Shown one piece after another: positions 40,287 through 48,638 of a stretch of DNA of 64,000 bases (position 1 is its first letter; each line of letters begins with the position of its first letter). Source of the stretch: an uncultured Rhodoferax sp. (GTDB taxonomy: Bacteria > Pseudomonadota > Gammaproteobacteria > Burkholderiales > Burkholderiaceae_C). The notes below the pieces were generated by a model that did not search any database, was not told the origin of the DNA, and saw nothing but the letters and a program-made list of their open reading frames with translations. Where the stretch lies: the NCBI RefSeq assembly GCF_946221635.1, contig NZ_CAMIHB010000016.1:1-64000 (forward strand), in the 5' to 3' direction. Both the position numbers and the translations under genes were made by a program.

Positions 40287-41558
40287 ATGTCTATACGTTC
40301 CTGTGTGCGTTGCCTCGTGGCCGCTTGGGCCCTGTGTGCTGGTGCGAGCCTGTGGGCTGGCGAAGTGGAAGTGCTGCACTACTGGACGTCCGGTGGTGAA
40401 GCCAAATCGGTCGCGGAACTCAAGGCCATGATGGCTGACCGCGGCCACACCTGGCGCGACTTCACGGTCACCGGTGGTGGCGGACAGAACGCCATGGCCG
40501 TGCTCAAGCAGCGCGTACTGGCAGGCAATGCCCCGGCGGCCGCCAATATCAAGGGCCCGGCGATTCAGGAATGGGCCGAGCTCAATGTGCTGACCAACCT
40601 GGACGCGATGGCGTCCTTCGAGAAGTGGGACGAGGTGCTGCCCAAGGTCGTGGCAGACCAGATGAAGTACAAGGGCCGCTATGTGGCGGTCCCCGTGAAT
40701 GTGCACCGGGTCAACTGGCTCTGGTCCAACGCCGCCGTGCTCAAGAAGGCCGGCGTGACTGCGCTGCCCAAGACCTATGACGAATTTTTTGCGGCCGCCG
40801 ACAAGATCAAGGCCGCCGGCTTTGTGGCCGTGGCCCATGGCGGCCAGGACTGGCAGGACTTCACGGTGTTCGAGTCCGTCGTCCTGGGCGTGGCCGGCCC
40901 GGCCTTCTACCAGAAGGCGCTGGTCAAGCTGGACCGCGCGGCGCTGGGCAGCGACGAGATGAAGAGGTCGCTGGAAATCTTCCGACGTATCAAGGGCTAC
41001 ACCGACGACAAATCCGCCGGACGCGATTGGAACGTGACCACCGAGCTGGTCATCAACGGCAAGGCCGGTTTCCAGTTCATGGGTGACTGGGCCAAGGGCG
41101 AATTCCTGGCAGCCGGCCAGACGCCCGGCAAGGAATTCAGCTGCTCCGCAGCACCGGGCACGGCCAGTGCCTACACCTTCAACGTCGACTCCTTCGCCAT
41201 GTTCCAGCTCAAGAGCTGGGAAGCGCAGAAGGCCCAGGGTTACCTGGCCTACCTGCTCATGGGCAAGGACTTCCAGGAGAAGTTCAATCTGCGCAAGGGC
41301 TCCATCCCCGTGCGGCTGGGCATGTCCATGGACAAGTTTGACGAGTGCGCCAAGACCTCCAGCAAGGACTTCGTCGCCACCTCCAACAGCGGCACCCTGG
41401 TGCCTTCTGTCGCCCACGGCATGGCGCTGTCTTCTGCACAACAGGCGGCAATGCGCACGGCGGTTTCCGAGTTCTGGAACAACGACAAGTTGACAGTGGC
41501 CGAGACCATGACCAAGCTGCAGTCTGTGCAGCTCGCCGGGGTAGCCAAGCAAAAGTAA
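40287..41558 (+). CDS. Sugar ABC transporter binding protein 2 (GtsA-like)
   Basis: Tandem paralogue of 423 aa: signal peptide ending ASLWA-GEVEVLHYWTSGGEAKSVAEL, then the same blocks as its neighbour in the same order (TGGGGQNAMAVLKQRVLAGN, IKGPAIQEWAEL, VPVNVHRVNWLW, HGGQDWQDFTVFESVVLG, VPSVAHGMA). The two are clearly a duplication. Codon use is less biased than in copy 1, suggesting lower expression. It ends 5 bases before the permease gene, so this copy is the one tied to the transporter transcript. ATG 40287 follows from the signal peptide. Confidence 0.9.
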   Translation: MSIRSCVRCLVAAWALCAGASLWAGEVEVLHYWTSGGEAKSVAELKAMMADRGHTWRDFTVTGGGGQNAMAVLKQRVLAGNAPAAANIKGPAIQEWAELNVLTNLDAMASFEKWDEVLPKVVADQMKYKGRYVAVPVNVHRVNWLWSNAAVLKKAGVTALPKTYDEFFAAADKIKAAGFVAVAHGGQDWQDFTVFESVVLGVAGPAFYQKALVKLDRAALGSDEMKRSLEIFRRIKGYTDDKSAGRDWNVTTELVINGKAGFQFMGDWAKGEFLAAGQTPGKEFSCSAAPGTASAYTFNVDSFAMFQLKSWEAQKAQGYLAYLLMGKDFQEKFNLRKGSIPVRLGMSMDKFDECAKTSSKDFVATSNSGTLVPSVAHGMALSSAQQAAMRTAVSEFWNNDKLTVAETMTKLQSVQLAGVAKQK

Positions 41559-41563
41559 AAACC

Positions 41564-42442
41564 ATGAAAACCTTTGAAAACCTTCTCCCCAAGCTGGTGA
41601 TCGCTCCGGGCTTTGTCCTGGGCTTCGCCTTCATCTACGGCTTCATGATCTGGAACGGCGTGCTCTCGGTCACGGGCAGCCGCATGTTGCCCAACTACGA
41701 AGAATTTGTCGGTCTGCAGCAGTACGCAGCGCTGTGGGATCTGGACCGCTGGTATGTGGCCCTCAAGAACCTGGGCGTGTTCACCATCCTCTATGTGGGG
41801 GTGTCCATGCTGCTGGGCATGTTCCTGGCCATCCTGCTGGACCAGAAGATCCGTGCCGAAGGTTTTCTGCGCACCGTCTACCTCTACCCGATGGCGCTGT
41901 CTTTCATCGTGACCGGTACCGCCTGGAAGTGGATCTTGAATCCCACCCAGGGGCTGGAAAAACTCATGCACGACATGGGCTGGGCCAGCTTCAGCTTTGA
42001 CTGGCTGGTGCAGTCCGACACCGCCATCTACTGCGTGGTGATTGCCGGTGTCTGGCAGTCCGCGGGCTTTGCCATGGCCCTGTTCCTGGCCGGCCTGCGC
42101 GGCATCGACGACAGCATCATCAAGGCCGCCCAGATCGACGGCGCCTCGCTGCCGCGCATCTACTGGCGCATCATCCTGCCCATCCTGCGCCCCGTGGTGT
42201 TCTCCACCATCCTGGTGCTGTCCCACCTCTCCATCAAGGCCTTCGACCTGGTCATGGCCCTGACCGCCGGCGGCCCGGGTTTCTCGTCCGACGTGCCCGC
42301 CACCTTCATGTACACCATGAGCTTCACCCGCGGCCAGATCGGCCTGGGCGCTGCCAGCGCCACCATGATGCTGGCCTTTGTGGCGGCCCTGGTCGTGCCC
42401 TATCTCTACAGCGAACTGCGCAGCAAGCCCCACGACCGTTAA
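41564..42442 (+). CDS. Sugar ABC transporter permease 1 (GtsB-like)
   Basis: Inner-membrane permease of 292 aa with six predicted helices. The ABC ATPase docking loop (EAA motif) is IKAAQIDGASLPRIYWRIILPILRP near residue 185. Family of MalF/UgpA-type carbohydrate permeases. Starts 5 bases after binding protein 2 and is followed 16 bases later by the second permease. Confidence 0.93.
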   Translation: MKTFENLLPKLVIAPGFVLGFAFIYGFMIWNGVLSVTGSRMLPNYEEFVGLQQYAALWDLDRWYVALKNLGVFTILYVGVSMLLGMFLAILLDQKIRAEGFLRTVYLYPMALSFIVTGTAWKWILNPTQGLEKLMHDMGWASFSFDWLVQSDTAIYCVVIAGVWQSAGFAMALFLAGLRGIDDSIIKAAQIDGASLPRIYWRIILPILRPVVFSTILVLSHLSIKAFDLVMALTAGGPGFSSDVPATFMYTMSFTRGQIGLGAASATMMLAFVAALVVPYLYSELRSKPHDR

Positions 42443-42458
42443 GCCACTCCCGAATCCC

Positions 42459-43313
42459 ATGAACTCCAAACTCATTTCCCGTGTGGCGGTCTACAGCGTG
42501 CTGGTGTTCGCTGCGGCCGTCTTCCTGGCCCCGCTCTATGTGATGGTGGCCACCTCGCTGAAGGATGCCGACCAAATCCGCAACGGCAACCTGCTGAGCC
42601 TGCCGGCTTCGCTCAACTTCGATGCCTGGCGTGCCGCCTGGTCCAGCGCCTGTACCGGTGTGGACTGCCGCGGCCTGCAGCCCTTTTTCCTGAACTCGGT
42701 GATGATGGCCGTGCCCGCCGTGCTGATCTCCACCATCTGGGGCGCCATCAACGGCTACGTGCTCTCCATGTGGAAGTTCAAGGGCAGCGAGGTGCTGTTC
42801 GGCTTCCTGCTGTTCGGCGTCTTCATGCCCTTTCAGGTCGTGCTGCTGCCCATGAGCCAGGTGCTGGGCTTCCTGGGTCTTTCCAGCTCCATCACGGGCC
42901 TGGTGCTGGTGCACTGCCTGGCGGGTCTGGCCGGTACCACACTGTTCTTCCGCAACTACTACACCGCCATCCCCAAGGAACTGGTGAACGCTGCGCGCAT
43001 TGACGGTGCGGGCTTCTGGCGCATCTTCTTCCGCATCGTGGTTCCCATGTCCACCCCCATCCTCATGGTGACCCTGATCTGGCAGTTCACCAACATCTGG
43101 AACGACTTCCTCTTCGGTGTGGCCTTCAGCGGCGCCGACACCAAACCCGTGACCGTGGGCCTGAACAACATGGCCAACACCACGACCGGCGTGAAGGCCT
43201 ACAACGTCGACATGGCCGCCGCCATGATCGCCGGCCTCCCCACCATGCTCATCTACGTACTCGCAGGCAAATACTTCGTGAAAGGTCTCACCGCAGGCGC
43301 GGTGAAAGGATAA
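42459..43313 (+). CDS. Sugar ABC transporter permease 2 (GtsC-like)
   Basis: Inner-membrane permease of 284 aa, MalG/UgpE type. The EAA loop is LVNAARIDGAGFWRIFFRIVVPMSTP near residue 175, and the C-terminus ends AGKYFVKGLTAGAVKG, the usual MalG-like tail contacting the ATPase. Starts in an ATG just past the first permease stop and lies 3 bases before the ATPase gene. Confidence 0.93.
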   Translation: MNSKLISRVAVYSVLVFAAAVFLAPLYVMVATSLKDADQIRNGNLLSLPASLNFDAWRAAWSSACTGVDCRGLQPFFLNSVMMAVPAVLISTIWGAINGYVLSMWKFKGSEVLFGFLLFGVFMPFQVVLLPMSQVLGFLGLSSSITGLVLVHCLAGLAGTTLFFRNYYTAIPKELVNAARIDGAGFWRIFFRIVVPMSTPILMVTLIWQFTNIWNDFLFGVAFSGADTKPVTVGLNNMANTTTGVKAYNVDMAAAMIAGLPTMLIYVLAGKYFVKGLTAGAVKG

Positions 43314-43316
43314 AAA

Positions 43317-44390
43317 ATGGCAGCTTCTCTTCAAATCGCAGGCATCCGCAAAGTCTTTGGCAAGGGTGACAAGACCGTCGAGGTCCTCAAGAAAATCGAG
43401 ATCGACGTCGCCCCCGGCGAATTCCTGATCCTGGTCGGCCCCTCGGGCTGCGGCAAGTCCACGCTGCTCAACATCATTGCGGGTCTGGAGGAGCCTTCCG
43501 AAGGCGAGCTGCGCATCGCTGGCAAGAACGTGGTGGGCGTGGCCCCCGCGCAGCGCGACATCGCCATGGTGTTCCAGAGCTACGCGCTCTACCCCACCAT
43601 GAGCGTGGCCGACAACATCGGCTTCGCGCTGGAAATGCGCAAGGTGCCCCTGGAAGAGCGCAAGAAGCGCATCGCCGAAGTGGCCGCCATGTTGCAGATC
43701 GAACACCTGCTGGACCGCCGCCCTGCGCAACTGTCCGGCGGCCAGCGCCAGCGCGTGGCCATGGGCCGCGCCTTGGCACGCGACCCCCAGCTGTTCCTGT
43801 TTGACGAACCACTCTCCAACCTGGACGCCAAGCTGCGCGTGGAAATGCGTGCCGAAATCAAGCGCCTGCACCAGGCCTCCGGCATCACCAGCGTCTACGT
43901 GACGCACGACCAGATCGAGGCCATGACCCTGGGCAGCCGTATCGCGGTCATGAAGGACGGCATCCTGCAGCAGATCGGCACGCCGGACGACATCTACAAC
44001 CGCCCGGCCAATACCTACGTGGCCACCTTCATCGGCTCGCCCACCATGAACCTCATCAAGGGCCATGTCGAAGTGCCTGGCGCCCAAGGCCGCTTCAGCT
44101 TCAACGGCAGCAGCCTGGAACTGGCCACCCCCGCCCAGGGCGACGCCACGCTGGGCGTGCGCCCCGAGCACATCGAACTCGTGGGTGATGCCTCCTGGCG
44201 CGGTGAAGTGATGCTGGTGGAACCCACCGGCGCCGACACCTATGTGGTCATCAAGACCGCTGCCGGCGACGTGACCGTGCGTACCGCGCCCAGCGCCAAA
44301 TGGAAGTCTGGTGACCAGGTGGGGCTGCGTGTGAGCCCTGCGAATACCAACTGGTTCAATACGACGACGGGTGTGCGTTTGGACGTGTAA
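43317..44390 (+). CDS. Sugar ABC transporter ATPase (UgpC/MalK type)
   Basis: Cytoplasmic ATPase of 357 aa. Walker A GPSGCGKST, Q-loop VFQSYALYPTM, signature LSGGQRQRVAMGRALA, Walker B LFLFDEPLSNLDA, H-loop VTHDQ; a C-terminal TOBE/MalK regulatory domain (LGVRPEHIELVGDA) ends the protein. It completes a full importer: binding proteins, two permeases, ATPase. A terminator follows 20 bases after the stop. Confidence 0.95.
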   Translation: MAASLQIAGIRKVFGKGDKTVEVLKKIEIDVAPGEFLILVGPSGCGKSTLLNIIAGLEEPSEGELRIAGKNVVGVAPAQRDIAMVFQSYALYPTMSVADNIGFALEMRKVPLEERKKRIAEVAAMLQIEHLLDRRPAQLSGGQRQRVAMGRALARDPQLFLFDEPLSNLDAKLRVEMRAEIKRLHQASGITSVYVTHDQIEAMTLGSRIAVMKDGILQQIGTPDDIYNRPANTYVATFIGSPTMNLIKGHVEVPGAQGRFSFNGSSLELATPAQGDATLGVRPEHIELVGDASWRGEVMLVEPTGADTYVVIKTAAGDVTVRTAPSAKWKSGDQVGLRVSPANTNWFNTTTGVRLDV

Positions 44391-44410
44391 GCGCTCCCAT
44401 CGCAGAAAGA

Positions 44411-44446
44411 AAGCCGGGTTGCCCTAAAGGGTCGCCCGGCTTTTTT
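44411..44446 (+). terminator. Terminator of the sugar operon
   Basis: AAGCCGGGTTGCCCT-AAA-GGGTCGCCCGGCTT hairpin followed by TTTTTT. On the other strand it ends CTTTCTTTC, so it may also serve the convergent low-GC gene. Confidence 0.88.
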
Positions 44447-44468
44447 GTATCTGTATGGCTGGTCTTCG

Positions 44469-45071
44469 TCATGGCAGCTTGTCGTCTGCGGCATCTTCCC
44501 ACGTGTACTCATTGAACACCAGCAAGCTTTTGGACAGAGGTTTTGAGGATGATTGATAACAATCCTCTGTTCTTTTGGTGAGTTCGGCAAGCGCGCCTTG
44601 GGCACCAGAATCAGCAAGCAAGAGTATGTCGTTGTCAGGGCAGGAAGCCATCAAACGGCCCTTGCAATGTGCGTTGAGCTTCCGCCAAAAAGAGCCAACA
44701 ACAAGGAGCAGCGAGTCGTTAGTCCCACCAAGGCTTACTTGTTTGGTCAATCCAGATTCTGACAGGATGAAACTTGGAGTTTGGGGCGGACGGAATTCAA
44801 TAGCGTTCAGAAAAGCGCTGTCGAAGACGTTTTGGAAATCATCTGGATGGACTTTGTTATCTGCCATTCTTGGGAGTTCAGACCAGCGTACATAGCCGCT
44901 TTGCTCGTTGCAAGCAACTAAAACGACGATATGTAGGTCTTTGGAGAACTGGTCGCTCAAGGGCGCGGAGTCCATGTACGCTCCACCCGCACATTCTTGG
45001 GCGAACGAGAGTTCGTGACTGCTGATGAAATAGGGGCGCCAGGATTTGTCGTGCATATTGGGAGTAGACAT
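44469..45071 (-). CDS. Low-GC orphan protein
   Basis: Protein of 200 aa that I do not recognise. Base composition is far more AT-rich than its neighbours (estimated below 50% GC by eye) and its codons include many A/T-ending ones, pointing to recent transfer. It is soluble, acidic, without signal peptide; visible stretches are SLLLVVGSFWRKLNAHCKGRLMASCP and NDILLLADSGAQGALAELTKRTEDC. The size, acidity and isolation between an operon terminator and a two-component system would suit an immunity or cargo-type gene, but no partner is visible. Confidence 0.6.
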   Translation of the reverse strand: MSTPNMHDKSWRPYFISSHELSFAQECAGGAYMDSAPLSDQFSKDLHIVVLVACNEQSGYVRWSELPRMADNKVHPDDFQNVFDSAFLNAIEFRPPQTPSFILSESGLTKQVSLGGTNDSLLLVVGSFWRKLNAHCKGRLMASCPDNDILLLADSGAQGALAELTKRTEDCYQSSSKPLSKSLLVFNEYTWEDAADDKLP

Positions 45072-45131
45072 TGACTAAGCCAAACTCATCTACAGATGCT
45101 TGGAGGCTGAGTTCGTAGTTGCGTAGGGTCG

Positions 45132-46508
45132 CTAGCCCTGCAACGGCAACTGCAAACTGATCGTCAGCCCATGCGGCAGCGTGGTCCGTGCTGTCGCCGT
45201 TCCACGATGCCGCATCGCAATCTCAGCCACGATGGACAAGCCCAACCCGCACCCACCAGGCAGTTCGCTGGCGCGCCAGAAGCGCTCAAACACGCGTTCC
45301 AGGTGTTCAGTAGAAAGGCCGGGGCCGTTGTCTTCCACTTCCAGGATGCAGAAGCCGTCGCGCACCTCGGTGCGCAGCGTCACGTTGACGCCCTTGCCGG
45401 CGTAGCGCAGCGCGTTGTCGATGAGGTTGCTCAGCACCTCGCGCAGCAGCAGCTTGTCGCCGGGGATGGTGAGGCTGTCTTCGCCCTCGTAGCCCAGGTC
45501 CACGCCGGCCGCCACGGCGCGCGGCGTCCACTCGCGGGCGACCTCGCGCGCCAGCGCCGCCACGTCCAGTGGGCTGCGGGTGATATCGGTTTCCGTGCGT
45601 GCCAGTGACAGTAACTGGTGCACCAGATGGGCGCTGCGCTGGGCGCCGGTGTGCACCTTCTGCAGCCGCTTCTGCAGGGCTTCGGGCTCGGTCTCCTGCA
45701 TGGCGAGTTCCGTTTGGCTGATCAGGCCTGCCAAGGGTGTGCGCAGCTGGTGGGCAGCGTCGTTGAGGAAGCGCTTTTCCTGGCCCAGGCTGCGGCGCAG
45801 CGTGGTGAGCAGCTGGTTCACCGCATTGGCCAGCGAGTGCACCTCTTCGGGCGCCTGTGTCATCTCGATGGGCGAGAGCGCAGCCGTGCCGCGGTGGGCG
45901 AGCTGGGCCTCCAGCCGCTCCAGCGGGGCCAGGCCGCGGCGGATGCCTTCGTACACCAGCACGCTGAGCACGGCGCCCAGGATCAGCAGCGGGAACAGCA
46001 CATCGCGCACCAGCTCGCGCGCAATGCGCTGCTGCACGGCCAGGCTCTTGGCTACCTGCACGCGCATGCGTTGCTCGGTAAAGCCGTCGCCAAAGCTCAG
46101 GTCGATGGAGGCCACGCGCATGGGCTTGCCGTCGATCACCGTCTCAAAGAGCACGGTCTCGTTGTCGGGGATGGGGACATTGCTGGGTGGCCCGGGCAGC
46201 TTGTTGTTGCCCATGAGAAAGCTGCCGGGGGGCGAGGACAGCATGTAGGCTACCCGGTCATTGGGGTCCTGCTCCATGATGTCCTGCGCGGCGCGCGGGA
46301 AGTCGATCAGCAGACCCGAGCCCAGCGGCTTGACCTGCCGCGCCAGCGAGCGCACCGACTGGGTCAGCGATTGGTCAATCGTCTTTTCGGCGTAGGTCAG
46401 TGCCACGCGAAAGGCCAGCACCCCGCCCATGAGCCACAGCACCAGCTGCGGCAGCAGCAGCCAGACCAGCAGCTGGCGCTTGAGCGAGAAGCGCGACGCC
46501 GCACTCAC
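45132..46508 (-). CDS. Sensor histidine kinase (TctE/QseC type)
   Basis: Inner-membrane sensor of 458 aa. Two helices (about 12-33 and 155-178) bound a periplasmic domain of about 120 aa; a HAMP-like segment leads to the H-box LNDAAHQLRTPLAGL (phosphorylated His near residue 250), N-box EVLSNLIDNALRYA, and G-boxes DNGPGL and GCGLGLSIVAEI. The gene overlaps its response regulator by 4 bases (ATGA), so they act as a pair. Resemblance to TctE suggests a carboxylate or similar ligand, without support from neighbouring transporter genes. Confidence 0.9.
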   Translation of the reverse strand: MSAASRFSLKRQLLVWLLLPQLVLWLMGGVLAFRVALTYAEKTIDQSLTQSVRSLARQVKPLGSGLLIDFPRAAQDIMEQDPNDRVAYMLSSPPGSFLMGNNKLPGPPSNVPIPDNETVLFETVIDGKPMRVASIDLSFGDGFTEQRMRVQVAKSLAVQQRIARELVRDVLFPLLILGAVLSVLVYEGIRRGLAPLERLEAQLAHRGTAALSPIEMTQAPEEVHSLANAVNQLLTTLRRSLGQEKRFLNDAAHQLRTPLAGLISQTELAMQETEPEALQKRLQKVHTGAQRSAHLVHQLLSLARTETDITRSPLDVAALAREVAREWTPRAVAAGVDLGYEGEDSLTIPGDKLLLREVLSNLIDNALRYAGKGVNVTLRTEVRDGFCILEVEDNGPGLSTEHLERVFERFWRASELPGGCGLGLSIVAEIAMRHRGTATARTTLPHGLTISLQLPLQG

Positions 46509-47206
46509 GGGGCTTCGGTTTCCAGCATGTAGCCCAGCCCACGTACGTTGCGGATGTTGAGGCCGCTGTCAGTCAGTTTGCGGCGCAGGCGGTGCACATA
46601 GACCTCCAGCGCGTTGGAGCCCACGGCGCCACCGTCCTGGGGCTGGGTTTGCCAGACGGCCAGAACGTCTTCGCGCCCGACCACCTGGCCCATGTTGTTG
46701 ACCAGCAGCGAGAGCAGGGACCACTCGCGCTGCGTCAGGTCCATGGGCTCCTCATTGAGCCAGGCCAGGGGCAAGTGGGGGTCCAGGCGCAGGTTCTTGT
46801 TGATTTGCCCTTGCACTTCCAGCGTGCCGCCAAAAGCCGGCAGGCGCGAGCGCCGCAGCATGGCCTGCAGGCGGGCCAGCAGCTCGGCCATATTGAAGGG
46901 TTTGGTGAGGTAGTCGTCCGCACCGGCGTTGAGGCCCTGCACCCGGTCTTCCACGCCGTCGCGCGCGGTGAGAATGAGCACGGGCAGGGCGCTGAGGCGC
47001 TGGCGTATCCAGTGCAGCACGCCCACGCCGTCGAGCACGGGCAGGCCCAGGTCCAGCACCACGCCGTCAAAGCGGGTGCTTTCCAGCAGGCTTTGGGCCT
47101 GGGCGCCGTCGCTGGCGCTGCTCACGCTGTGGCCCGCATGGACCAGCTGCGCGCACAGGCCGTCGCGCAGCAATTCGTCGTCTTCAACAATCAGTAAATG
47201 GGCCAT
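46505..47206 (-). CDS. OmpR-family response regulator
   Basis: Two-domain regulator of 233 aa: receiver (VEDDELLRDG acidic pair, phosphoacceptor Asp in VVLDLGLPVLDG near residue 51, Lys in DDYLTKPF) and winged-helix DNA-binding domain (LTQREWSLLSLLVNNMGQVVGRE, VEVYVHRLRRKL-like VYVHRLRRKLTDSGLNIRNVRGLGYML). ATG 47206 starts the receiver; the frame runs further upstream but only through repeat sequence. Upstream of the sensor kinase and coupled to it. Confidence 0.92.
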   Translation of the reverse strand: MAHLLIVEDDELLRDGLCAQLVHAGHSVSSASDGAQAQSLLESTRFDGVVLDLGLPVLDGVGVLHWIRQRLSALPVLILTARDGVEDRVQGLNAGADDYLTKPFNMAELLARLQAMLRRSRLPAFGGTLEVQGQINKNLRLDPHLPLAWLNEEPMDLTQREWSLLSLLVNNMGQVVGREDVLAVWQTQPQDGGAVGSNALEVYVHRLRRKLTDSGLNIRNVRGLGYMLETEAP

Positions 47207-47282
47207 GGCCTGAGCATACCAAGGCAGGCCTGGCGCGGAGAGCGGGAAAGCGAGTAGGCGTGAGCGCCGCCGGGCCGCCCCA

Positions 47283-47340
47283 AGGCGCGAGGGCCCCCTT
47301 GGGGGGCAGCGACCCGCGTAGCGGCGGAGCGTGGGGGCTA
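47283..47340 (-). repeat. Repeat B, copy 2
   Basis: On the minus strand it begins TAGCCCCCACGCTCCGCCGC, the same block found after the ROK kinase, and continues into a strong GCCCCCC/GGGGGC hairpin (47293-47307). Its first three bases (TAG) are the cca stop codon. The hairpin without a long T-run may still act as a transcript 3' end. Confidence 0.7.
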
Positions 47341-48633
47341 TAGAGTTTCGGCCAAGCCGGCGGCAATGGCCTGGGCCCGCGCCGTATGGATGAATTGACC
47401 AATCTTTGGGCCTGTAGCCCCCATGGATATTGCGCGAGCAGCTACGGATTCTGTAGCAACGGCCAGCGCCAGCTCCAGCGCCTGCGCCAAGCGGGCGGCC
47501 TGCGGGTAGGGCGTGTCGGCCATGCCCAAGCGGCCCTGGGCGTCGCATTGGCAGGCTTGCAGGGCCTGGGCAAAGCGCTGCGGTTTGCGCAGGGCGTCGC
47601 AGCGTTCCAGCAGGCGCAGCAGGGCGGCGGCATTGAGCGTGCTGCTGCGGTGGATGTTGCCATGCTCGCGCGCGACCACCTCGGCCAGCTCGGCGCAGTC
47701 GGTCGGCACGCGCAGGCGTTGGCACACGGTCTTGAGCAGGCGCACGCTGCGTTCTTCGTGGCCGATATGGCGCGGCAGCACGTCGGCCGGCGTGGTGCCC
47801 TTGCCCAGGTCGTGGCCCAGGCAGGCAAAGCGCACGGCCAGCGGCGCGCCCAACTGGGCGGCGCGGTCCAGCACCAGCATGACGTGCACGCCGGTGTCCA
47901 CCTCCGGGTGGTGCTGCGGGCTTTGCGGCACGCCCCAGAGCCTGTCCAGCTCCGGGACAAGGCGGGCCAGGGCGCCACAGCTGCGCAGCACCTCGAGCAT
48001 GCGGGAGGGCCGGGCCTCCATCAGGCCCTTGGCCAGCTCCTGCCAGACGCGCTCGGCCACCAGGTGGTCCACCTCGCCGGCGTCCACCATCTCTTGCATC
48101 AGCGCCGTGGTTTCGGGGGCGACGGTGAAGTCGGTAAAGCGGGCCGCAAAGCGCGCGAGCCGAAGGATGCGCACCGGGTCTTCCCGAAAGGCGGGGGTGA
48201 CATGGCGCAGCACGCGCAGCGCCAGGTCGGTCTGGCCGCCATAGGGATCTACCACCGATTTCGGGTCAAATTCGCCATCGGCCCCCGTGGAATATGCGCG
48301 AGCAGCTATGGAATTGATAGTAAGGTCGCGCCGGGCCAAGTCATCTTCCAGCGTCACGCCGGGGTCGGTGTGCACCGCAAAGCCGCGGTAACCGGGCGCG
48401 GTCTTGCGCTCGGTGCGGGCCAGGGCGTATTCCTCGTGCGTCTGCGGGTGCAGGAAGACCGGGAAGTCGCGCCCCACGGCGGTGAAGCCGGCATCCAGCA
48501 TGGCCTGCGGCGTGGTGCCCACCACCACCCAGTCGCGGTCTTTTACGGGCAGGCCCAGGAGCGCGTCGCGCACGGCCCCGCCGACCAGGTAGGTCTGGCC
48601 GGGTGGGAGCAGGGGGGGGCGCGCTTCGGACAT
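47338..48633 (-). CDS. cca: CCA tRNA nucleotidyltransferase, two repeat insertions
   Basis: Adds or repairs the 3' CCA of tRNA; 431 aa. N-terminal polymerase domain: YLVGGAVRDALLG, DRDWVVVG, RRDLTINSIA; then RILRLARFAARF and an HD domain with FACLGHDLGKGTTP, typical of the multifunctional E. coli-type enzyme. Repeat A is embedded twice. Copy 9 codes for residues 105-123 between RDLTIN and VVDPYGG, making this loop about ten residues longer than in E. coli. Copy 8 codes for residues 393-411 near the C-terminus. Repeat B supplies the stop codon. ATG 48633 starts the conserved domain. The GST gene lies 5 bases upstream in the same direction. Confidence 0.93.
   Translation of the reverse strand: MSEARPPLLPPGQTYLVGGAVRDALLGLPVKDRDWVVVGTTPQAMLDAGFTAVGRDFPVFLHPQTHEEYALARTERKTAPGYRGFAVHTDPGVTLEDDLARRDLTINSIAARAYSTGADGEFDPKSVVDPYGGQTDLALRVLRHVTPAFREDPVRILRLARFAARFTDFTVAPETTALMQEMVDAGEVDHLVAERVWQELAKGLMEARPSRMLEVLRSCGALARLVPELDRLWGVPQSPQHHPEVDTGVHVMLVLDRAAQLGAPLAVRFACLGHDLGKGTTPADVLPRHIGHEERSVRLLKTVCQRLRVPTDCAELAEVVAREHGNIHRSSTLNAAALLRLLERCDALRKPQRFAQALQACQCDAQGRLGMADTPYPQAARLAQALELALAVATESVAARAISMGATGPKIGQFIHTARAQAIAAGLAETL
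47401..47458 (-). repeat. Dispersed repeat A, copy 8 (inside cca, C-terminal)
   Basis: Sense copy read as ATESVAARAISMGATGPKIG. GCTAC-AGAATCC-GTAGC hairpin, then TGCTCGCGCAATATCCATGG, then GGGCTACAGGCC. Confidence 0.82.
48265..48321 (-). repeat. Dispersed repeat A, copy 9 (inside cca, polymerase domain)
   Basis: Sense copy read as TINSIAARAYSTGADGEFD. ACTAT-CAATTCC-ATAGC hairpin, then TGCTCGCGCATATTCCACGG, then GGGCCGATGGCGAATTTGA. Same reading frame as copy 8 of the same gene. Confidence 0.85.
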
Positions 48634-48638
48634 GGGGC

